Shown here: positions 57,096-64,000 of the stretch, one piece after another
Layout: every line of letters begins with the position of its first letter
Position numbering within the stretch: position 1 is the first letter of the stretch
Assembly: GCA_030549495.1 (NCBI GenBank)
Contig: JAUIRK010000231.1
Location: forward strand, 1 to 64,000
DNA length: 64,000 nt
Reading direction: 5' to 3'
From: Nectonema munidae
Taxonomy: Eukaryota > Nematomorpha > Nectonematoida > Nectonematidae
The notes under the pieces: model-generated
Told to the model about the DNA's origin: nothing
Database searches by the model: none
Seen by the model: the letters and a program-made list of their open reading frames with translations, nothing else
Program-made: the position numbers and the translations under genes

Positions 57096-57755
57096 TATAG
57101 ATTTCTCTTTTTCTCAGATCTGTAGATTTCACAGTATCTTCTGCAAATCATAAAATATTTATATATTTTATCTATACCTTGGCAAAGTTTCGGAGGCATT
57201 GCATATGGAGCGAGTTAAAAAATTTTAACGCTTATAGCTTTCTTTGAAGTATTTGAAAACCCACAAAACTTTACATAGCTGTCAAGATATAAAAACTTTA
57301 ACTTATATTAAAAGTTTGTTAAATTAAAAAAACATTAAAAAAATAAAAACCATCGTATCTCAAATGCAACGAACGAGGCAACTGGTGCAAAATAACAGCG
57401 TATGTATTACAGTTTTTGCGAAGATATTTTTTTTATAGAACTAGTATCTCTTTTTAAAAAATTCACATCATTTCTCAAAAAACAACAGCCATGATGTTTC
57501 GTTAAACTTTATATCATTTTATCTTTTTACATAAAACAAAATCTCATTTTATCTTATAAAACAAAACCAAAAGAAGAAATTGGATAAAAATGAGACAATG
57601 AAATGAAAAATGTAATTAATTTTGAAAAATACACTAACATATGCCTCCGAATAGTTTTTATATCATTTTTATATTATATACAAAGTAAAATTTTGAGGAG
57701 AAATCAATGAAATGGCTCCAAAGGACTACCCACTATGGAGTTATTAAAAAAAAAA
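57096..57755. other. No gene seen, left part of the interrupted element
   Basis: AT-rich, no recognisable coding content. Confidence 0.5.
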
Positions 57756-59871
57756 TTAAACTTTCATAACTTGTAATTGTACTAATGTGACATTCACAGC
57801 ATGTAAGAAATCACCAAGGGGCTTATGACATTCAACATGTTTTCTTTCGTGGGATGATCTTCTTAGAACAGGTTCGAGATCTTTTTGGATCATCTCTTTT
57901 TTGTCTGCATTGATGACTTTGTTCCACCTCCTTTTGTGATCATCATAATTCGGTTCTTCAGGAATTGATATAACATCTTCAGAAGTTGGCTTTTCTTGTT
58001 CAGAACAATCAGAGTTGAGATTTTGTGCCAACTGCTTTTCACTATTTACTTGTCAATAAACGTCACCACTACTAAGAGACGGAGCAAAGTGTTTTAGACT
58101 ATCTTCCCTGGATCTTGGATACCTTATGTGTGCATACAAATGATTTGCATCCAGTACATCTACCTAAAATAAGTCGTTCGCGTTTTTACCAATTTTCCGT
58201 AAACCTCTGCATGAAGAAAAGAGCCATTGTGGTACAGCTGCTCCCATCGAAGTTTTTCTAGAAAATTTAAAGATTAAATCATGCGTTGAAACATTTGTTG
58301 AAGTATTAATTAAAGTCCTGATAGAATGTAACGCTTCGGGGATAGCATCTTCCCAGTGGACTACATTTTAATTCCTAGATTTCAGAGTTAGTTAGATAGA
58401 TTTCCATATCGTTTCCACAAATCTCTCAGACTGACCATTTCCAGCCTGGTTGTAAGGAGTCGTTCTACTAGGTACAACATTATGAGATTTCAAGAAGTTG
58501 AAAAACTGTTCACTCATGTATCCACTTCCACGATCAGAATGAACGTAATTTGGCAGTCCACATACGGAAAATAAACCGGTTAACTGTTTTATCAAAGTCG
58601 TAAACGATATGTCAAGGCAAGGCAAAAAGGAATCGCGAAAACTCATCGACAACCACCAGGACACATTTATTATGCTTAGCACTAGGTAGTGGTCCTTTGA
58701 AGTCCAAATTGAGTCGCTCCCATGGCCTTGTAGCCTTTATCATTGTTTCTTCAACTTTTGTGAACCTTGGCTTGATCCAACAGGACATTTGGAACATACG
58801 GACTTCGGCAACAAAAAAAATGATAAATTCTTAGTTCTGCAACTGCGTAACTTCAGGATGAGCTAATTTTGAATGAAGGAAACGGAGGTTTTCAATTGGA
58901 TGGCAGGATGATTTACATGAACAAAGTCTAGACTCTAGAGAGAGCGTCTGCAGCAACGTTCAACTTACCGGATTTATGTTCTATGTCAAAGTAATAACTG
59001 GAAAGTTCGAATCTTCATCTTAAAATCTTCTCGTTTTTTATTTTGTTAGTTTGTTTTTGGTTGAGCATAAAATAGACAGAATGAAAAATTTATCTTCTAG
59101 GTAATGCCGCCAGTGCTTCAGGGTCTCAATGATTGCGAGAGCTTCTTTCTCTATGATGAAATATTTCTTCTCACTGCCTAAAAGAGTCTTTGAAAAGAAG
59201 GCGTCAGGTCGTCCTTCTTGATGGAGAACCACTGATACGGTTTAATTGTTTGCGTCTATTTTAACTTCAAAAGTAGTCTTACCTTCTATAGCCCAAATTA
59301 CAGAATTCAAATCTTGTTTTTTATTTCATTGAAAGCATCAATTTGTTCTTTACCAAGAGGAAAACTAGCATAAATTAGTGGGTTAATTAATTCATAAAAT
59401 TTATGAATCCATTTGGAATAATAACTGAATAAACCTTTAACTCTTTCTAATCCAATCGGTGTTTCGGGAACCTTAGCACTCGAAGGGACCTGGTTCTTTT
59501 AGGATCAGGTCCTATTTGTCCATTTTCTGTTAAATAACCAAAAAGGCAAAGAGAGCGAGTATTGAAAACACATTCTTGTTTATTTGGTGAGATCTTGTTT
59601 TTTATTTCATTGAAAGCATCAATTTGTTCTTTACCAAGAGGAAAACTAGCACAAATTAGTGGGTTAATTAATTCAGAAAATTTATGAATCCATTTGGAAT
59701 AATAACTGAACAAACCTTTAACTCTTTTTAATTCAATCGGTGTTTCGGGAACCTTAGCACTCGAAGGGACCTGGTTCTTTAAGGATCAGGTCTTATTTGT
59801 CTATTTTCTATTAAATAACCAAAAAGGCAAAGAGCGAGTATTGAAAACACATTCTTGTTTATTTGGTGAGA
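57756..59871 (-). mobile_element. Gypsy-type LTR retroelement fossil (pol fragment)
   Basis: A broken pol region on the - strand, reading from 59,871 down: end of the reverse transcriptase/connection (YYSKWIHKFSELINPL), RNase H (KEALAIIETLKHWRHYLEDK), integrase core with VVVDEFSRFLFALP and SDRGSGYMSEQFFNFLKS, and a C-terminal tail ending before 57,756. Order and motifs are those of Ty3/gypsy elements, which integrate cDNA copies. No gag, protease or LTR was recognised. A stretch of about 280 bp in the RT-proximal part is present twice in tandem (from 59,311 and 59,592). It is clearly non-functional with several breaks, an old copy lying inside a DNA transposon. Confidence 0.9.
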
Positions 59872-59948
59872 GTAAGCTTAGATTTTCAAGCGAAAGTTGT
59901 TACCTGCATTTTTGTTAATTCTGTTTTTAGGTTTTTATCACCTCCTGT

Positions 59949-60324
59949 TCCAATTAGTTCATCAACAGAAGGCTTAACTATAGACATGATAAACGGTCAT
60001 TTTGCTTCACTATTTCAAGCTGTTTATGAAAACTCTTGGATTAAGTAGATATTTAGATGAGTTCTGCCCTTCTTTGAAAAATTTGGATGCCGAAAGAAGA
60101 ACTTTAATAGAACGCCGCAGTTGCTTGAAGTGTTCAAAGAACTTTTTTTCAATCAAAGAAAAAAGCAAGCACTCATCATTTTGCATCTTAAAACCCACAT
60201 AAGCTCGACTAATTTTAGAAAATGAAATTTACGAAGAAGAAGTAGAAGAAGTTAAATATGAAGATGAAAATAGTTTTGGGCTGAATATTTTTGATAGAAT
60301 TGACCAAATATTTTCTACAAAATA
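59949..60324 (+). pseudogene. Coding remnant inside the TTA-flanked element
   Basis: In one + frame from 60,002: KTLGLSRYLDEFCPSLKN, then RSCLKCSKNFFSIKEKSKHS followed by SFC, a stop, and an acidic tail EEVEEVKYEDENSFG ending at 60,324. The C-x2-C...H-x4-C pattern suggests a small zinc knuckle at the C-terminus. Probably the end of the element's own transposase; the family is not recognised. Confidence 0.45.
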
Positions 60325-60781
60325 AAAATTTTTCATCTTCTATTTTTTCTTAAATGTTGATGTCAACTAAAAGTGGGAGGGGGAAGTGAAGTTGACAATA
60401 GGAGGGAGGGGGCAAATTTGACAAAAATTGGTTCCCGTCAATTGTGAACGACCCCTTACCGGTAAGTGCACTATAGTACAATTTAATTTGGGATCCTACT
60501 TGCGCATCGCATACGGAGAGCCATTATCACTTTTGACTTAGAATTTTTGTTGTTTAATTGGGTGTCATCCTGTAGACGTCATAAAGGTCATCCGGTCAAG
60601 AAATACAACATGCTCCTAATAAAAAGTCCCCCAAATTTGTGTGTATGAGGCACGTCTTACCCTGTGGATTCGGGAACAAATGACGTTAAACGAATTTTTT
60701 TGTATTTACTAAAGGACTAAGTTGCGGTTGTTGTATTGTGTGTCTTTACACAGCTCTCCACTTTCTTTTCAATATATTTAG

Positions 60782-60885
60782 AAGTGTAAGGGCTCTTTTT
60801 ATTGGCGAAAACCTTTTTTCCTTTCTGCAGGTGGCAGCCTCCCTCAAGGAATTAGTTTTACCTCATTTTCTACGTTTTGGAGGGA
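60782..60885 (+). CDS. PPP2R3: PP2A B'' regulatory subunit (PPP2R3 family), exon
   Basis: The exon reads KCKGSFYWRKPFFLSAGG, then SLPQGISFTSFSTFWR plus two bases of the next codon. This matches the part of PP2A B''/PR72/PR48 proteins that reads ...K.CG.P.YWK.P.F.AAGG....G....Q.F...WR, just before the first EF-hand-like region. An in-frame stop (TAG at 60,779) lies upstream, inside the acceptor ATATATTTAG, which sets the exon start. The donor GTGAGT follows at 60,886 and the phase joins exactly with the exon at 60,940 (GA|A gives Glu). The protein is a regulatory subunit that targets the PP2A core dimer to substrates, often in a calcium-dependent manner. Preceding exons are not recognised in the window. 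Confidence 0.85.
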
Positions 60886-60939
60886 GTGAGTGTTTAGACT
60901 TTTCTTTCCTGCTGAACTCCCCACCTCTTCCTTTTTCAG
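60886..60939 (+). other. 54-bp intron in the PP2A B'' gene
   Basis: Begins GTGAGT and ends CTTCCTTTTTCAG with a good pyrimidine tract. At 54 bp it is near the lower size limit of spliceosomal introns, in contrast to the very large flanking introns. Confidence 0.85.
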
Positions 60940-61039
60940 ACTCTCTCAGACGTGTTTTGATGATGTTGCCAAACTTTTCCGAATTTTGTCTGGAAACAAA
61001 GACTACCTCATTCCTGACGATTTCGTTCCTCTAATAGAA
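60940..61039 (+). CDS. PPP2R3: PP2A B'' regulatory subunit (PPP2R3 family), next exon
   Basis: Continues with LSQTCFDDVAKLFRIL, SGNKDYLIPDDFVPLIE up to the donor GAA|GTAAGC at 61,040. Family members read ...L..CHD(D/E)A.(K/R)F...L.......L..(E/D)DF(V/I)P(L/F)(L/I)(Q/E)DVV at this point, so the fit is close and collinear with the previous exon. The next exon should begin with DVV.THPGL; no such sequence was found before 64,000, so it lies beyond the right edge or after a long intron. The gene is on the + strand and the exon sequence is open and conserved, with no sign of decay. Confidence 0.85.
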
Positions 61040-62320
61040 GTAAGCTTTTTTTTAGTTGTTTTACTCGCTGGTAATATTGACGAACATGCCAACCACACAC
61101 AGAGTGCGAATCGAACATTCTTACTGCTCTTCTGCATAGACGCACGTTTCTCAAACGTTTTAGGTTAACCAAGGTTCTAAGCATTTCAGTTTAACTGTAA
61201 AGACCCAATTATTCAGATTGTTAAGAGCCGTGTATGTTTTTTCTTTTCAATTATTCATGAAGATGTAGATAGTTGATTCGATTGCAAAAGATAATAATTG
61301 AGTTCCAATTTTCTATATATTCATTATTTGTAAAATGTGCATATCAAAGAAAGAATATGCGTTTTAACACTTTTTCCTAATCTCTTAATGAACGGAATCA
61401 TTTAGAGCTTTTAGGGACACACAACACTTTCGGATGCCTTAGAATAGTTTCAAAAAGTAAAAGGGCAGAATTTTCTTTTCAAAATTTAGAGGCAGTTTTT
61501 TAGAGGTGAAAAAAGTAGTTCTTCATTAGAAATAGAAGTCCATGAAAGGAATTTCCGTTATTAACATTTAACCTATCTATGAAATTCAAGTTTTCAAAGC
61601 CTGTTGTAGACTAGCAGCGAACAAATTTTTTTACATACTCACTCAGCCTTAGCCTACAAAATTACTGGTGCTGTTTTTTCATTTTGTTTGTTTTTGTGTG
61701 CTGTTTGGATTGTTTGCATGCTCTTTACAATCCTTACTTTAGGTTAGTGTTTCCATCTTTTGCATCGTGTTACTTTTTTAACCTAATCCGGTTTTATTGC
61801 TTTTGTGTCTGGATTTTTAAAATTTTGGCTAATTATTTTAATTTTTTTACAGTAAGGAATCCCTACAAAATTTGTTTTGTTTAAAAAATTAATGAATTAA
61901 ATTGAAATTTATTAGCAAAGTCTTCACGAAAAAAGAAATATGAAAGCAAGTATTTTTTCAGCAACCTACAACTTATTTATGTTAGATTTTCTAAATTTAC
62001 GTTTTATAAGTGTTTTGATTAGTGATGTTGATTTATTGATGACAGGTATGACACCATGTTCATGTTCTAGCAATATTTTTATACAAGTACAAACTTATCA
62101 CATCAGAGACAGCCAATGCATATATACTTTATTTCGCTTTTTTAATTTTACATATATGTAATCAATCACATGTATTATGACCGATAGTACAAGCTTCTTA
62201 GGAGTTCTTAATTTCAAATATATACTTTTCTAGTATATATCCCAACTCATCCACCTTTTTAAATTGTAACGATGTATATGATAACTTACCGTTGTCATAT
62301 CTCTACTAAGATTAGGGCAT
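61040..62320 (+). other. Probable intron of the PP2A B'' gene, no feature seen
   Basis: Starts at the GTAAGC donor. Contains only short frames without recognisable content. Confidence 0.5.
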
Positions 62321-62490
62321 CATAAATAAAGTTAAGGATCAAGGTACTTTGAAGTTTAACATTCAGACTTTGAATATCTCATAAATTGTTTTATTTGAAG
62401 AGAAGAAGTTAATTCTCATAAATAAAGGTAAGGATCAACATACTTTGAAGTTTAACATTCAGACTTTGAATATCTCATAAATGGTTTATT
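62321..62490 (+). repeat. 96-bp tandem duplication
   Basis: CATAAATAAAGTTAAGGATC at 62,321 recurs at 62,417 (with GGTAAGG) and both are followed by TACTTTGAAGTTTAACATTC and GACTTTGAATATCTCATAAA. High identity implies a recent event. Confidence 0.95.
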
Positions 62491-62494
62491 GGAA

Positions 62495-63660
62495 AATGAC
62501 CTTCGCCCCCCCCCCCCCCCCCCCCCCCCCCAATAATTTTCTATAAGTAAGAGTTGCTGCTTGTTTATAAAACATGTATGATTATCGCATTTTTCCTATC
62601 GAACCTATTTTACAGACGATCCGTGAGAGCTATATAATAATAATCCATTGCTTCAATATGCACACAATAAGTAAGCAGTGTTTATCACAGTGATTCTATT
62701 TCTTTTTCTCTCTCCTCTGTTTTTCTCTTTCGCTTTCCCTGCTAAAACTCAATCATTCACTCAAGCTCTCATTAAAGCTCCCTTTTTTCATTCAAGCCCT
62801 CTTCTCTTGTTAAGCTCTCCTATCTCATTTAGCTCTCTTTTCTCCAGTGACGTAGCTAGGCTGGGGCATGAGGGGCCGTGTCCACACTCCTATGTACCGC
62901 ATGGTGCCCCCATGCATCTTATGCGATATCAATTTTTGAAAATTTCTCCAATGAAAGGATCAAGAAAGTATAAATAATGTTGCGCAAGTTTTTTGTTTTT
63001 AAATTGTGCCCCTTCTATCAACTTTTTTTTGGCTACACCACTGCTTCTGTCTAATTTGCATTTAGAGTTAAATTAAAATAGTTTTCAATCGTTACAATTT
63101 TATATCAATGAATATTGTTAGACTCGCACTAAAAATTTTTTTTCAACAAAAGTCACTTAATCTTTATCACTACGTTTGCTACATTTGAAAAAATCACTTT
63201 TTTTAAGAAAATTTGTTGATTATTATAATAAAAATATAATATTGAAATAAAATGTTTCAGTTGTTAAAAATGTACTTGATCTATTTATGACAGCTGTCAG
63301 AATTTTATTTGTAGACAAATATTCAAAAAAAAACGCAATGATTTTCTTTTCTCTTATACTTTGATTTATGTTAGTTTGCTCCTCGGACATTTCGCCTAAT
63401 TATTTTCATAAGACAGTTCGTCCCATGGACAATTCGCCCCATTATTTTCATAAGACATTTTATTTCATGGACAATTCGCCCGGTTATTTTCATAAGACAT
63501 TTTGTCTCATGGACAATTCTAAAAAATTAAGAGATAAATTGATTAATTTGAAATAATTTAATAGATATAAAATAAGCAAGAATATAAAATTTTTTAATAA
63601 TTTTATATATAATAAACAAAGATGGATGAAACTAATAACCTATGAGACATTTTGTCAGGG
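62495..63660 (-). repeat. Inverted copy of the CAGGGGCGCA-family internal region
   Basis: The reverse complement matches 21,400-22,040 (62,495-62,560 and 63,050-63,370) and 38,472-39,350 (63,260-63,660, including the 42-bp tandem units at 63,380-63,520). It carries a C26 run (62,506-62,531) where the paralogue has only a short G/C run, and a hAT MITE inserted at 62,845-63,043. Confidence 0.8.
62845..63043. mobile_element. 199-bp hAT-type MITE
   Basis: The left end CAGTGACGTAGCTAGGCTGG and the reverse complement of the right end, CAGTGGTGTAGCCAAAAA, are terminal inverted repeats of a well-known hAT pattern (CAGTGGCGTAGC). Flanking 8-mers CTTTTCTC and CTTCTGTC agree at six of eight positions. 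No coding sequence. Confidence 0.75.
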
Positions 63661-63844
63661 GGCAAATTGTCTATGGGGCGAAATGTCTGTCGACCGTTAT
63701 TTAAATAATTTTTTAATTATAAGGGCTAGCTACTTAAACGTTGGCTTTTGCTGCTTATAAAAACTTTAAAATATGAAATAAACTCTAATTCTTTATGCCC
63801 CTATTATTTTGAAATTATTCTGAGAACAGACGGTTCCATTTTAA
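63661..63844. other. No feature seen
   Basis: Short AT-rich stretch between the inverted repeat copy and the SINE. Confidence 0.5.
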
Positions 63845-64000
63845 AATTGTGAAAATTGCTTTATTAGTTTATTTTGTTTCCTTTCTCTCTTATGTTAATT
63901 ATGTAGCAAATTTTTCAATTTTGAGTAAAATGTAAGGTGCAGCGGATGTATTTTCATTGACCAGGCACTGATGTTCCGCTTATGTCAAACTATGAACAAA
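63845..64000 (-). mobile_element. tRNA-derived SINE, second copy, cut by the window edge
   Basis: Matches 45,405-45,515 in the same orientation: TTTATTAGTTTATTTTGT, CCTTTCTCTCTTATGT, AGCAAATTTTTCAAT and GCACTGATGT(A/T)CCGCTT. It has about 50 extra bases in the body (GCAGCGGATGTATTTTCATT region). The tRNA-like head would lie beyond 64,000. Confidence 0.85.

Larger units (their letters stand above)
56982..60455. mobile_element. DNA transposon with about 105-bp inverted ends, interrupted by a retroelement
   Basis: The left end reads GGGTCATTCACAATTGACG (56,983-57,001); the reverse complement of the right end reads GGGTCGTTCACAATTGACG. The inverted match continues past a purine/pyrimidine-rich block to GTTGACATCAACATT on both sides (57,080-57,095 and 60,347-60,365). 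TTA flanks both ends, compatible with a 3-bp duplication as in PIF/Harbinger or CMC elements; superfamily not settled. Inside, the gypsy fossil occupies 57,756-59,871 and a coding remnant lies at 59,949-60,324. The MITE at 41,058-41,304 looks related. Confidence 0.7.

Noticed and set aside
60831-60885. Exon starting at the acceptor-like TTTCTGCAG just before 60,831
   Set aside because: The upstream sequence continues the same PP2A B'' reading (FYWRKPFFLSAGG), so the exon begins at 60,782 and this CAG is coding.

Overview
This is eukaryotic, strongly AT-rich DNA from an animal genome. The evidence is a split exon pair of a conserved animal gene (a protein phosphatase 2A B''-type regulatory subunit), a tRNA-derived SINE, LINE reverse-transcriptase remnants, a long tandem satellite and many cut-and-paste DNA transposons. 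The mixture (pogo/Tigger, hAT of the ZBED5/FAM200 and ZMYM1 types, a CACTG-ended transposon) fits an invertebrate and would suit an arthropod such as a copepod, but the species cannot be read from the window.

Layout. 1-16,642: an uninterrupted 75-bp satellite with shifting higher-order structure, cut by the left window edge. 16,643-22,830: non-coding DNA with a 502-bp MITE (10-bp target duplication) and copies of several dispersed repeat families. 22,835-25,281: a stack of nested transposons, with one hAT-like element (8-bp duplication) inside an older hAT transposase and carrying two younger insertions. 25,440-27,060: a dispersed repeat, a truncated Tigger and an unexplained GC-richer patch. 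28,190-31,790: two tandem arrays (about 145 and 150 bp), each ending in a similar hairpin-bearing sequence. 31,923-32,229: a probable coding exon on the + strand. 33,483-35,700: a nearly complete but broken Tigger on the - strand. 36,597-41,304: LINE, foldback, hAT-like and MITE elements. 41,551-43,982: a complete-looking transposon with CACTG termini and an open 568-codon transposase. 44,340-45,592: LINE remnant and SINE. 49,666-53,199: a 3.5-kb region bounded by inverted repeats and holding a minisatellite. 53,653-55,602: a ZBED5/FAM200-like hAT transposase with a 539-codon open stretch from its BED-finger histidine. 56,982-60,455: an element with about 105-bp inverted ends, interrupted by a gypsy-type LTR retroelement fossil. 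60,782-61,039: the two PP2A B'' exons. 61,040-64,000: intron or intergenic DNA with repeat copies and a second SINE cut by the right edge.

The only confident host gene is the PP2A B'' subunit on the + strand, of which this window holds two short exons joined by a 54-bp intron. The exon-like segment at 31.9-32.2 kb is on the same strand and could belong to the same gene, which would place 28 kb of transposons in introns, but nothing proves the link. Almost everything else is repeat or transposon sequence. Several elements occur as both filled and empty sites inside the window, so their ends and relative ages can be read directly.
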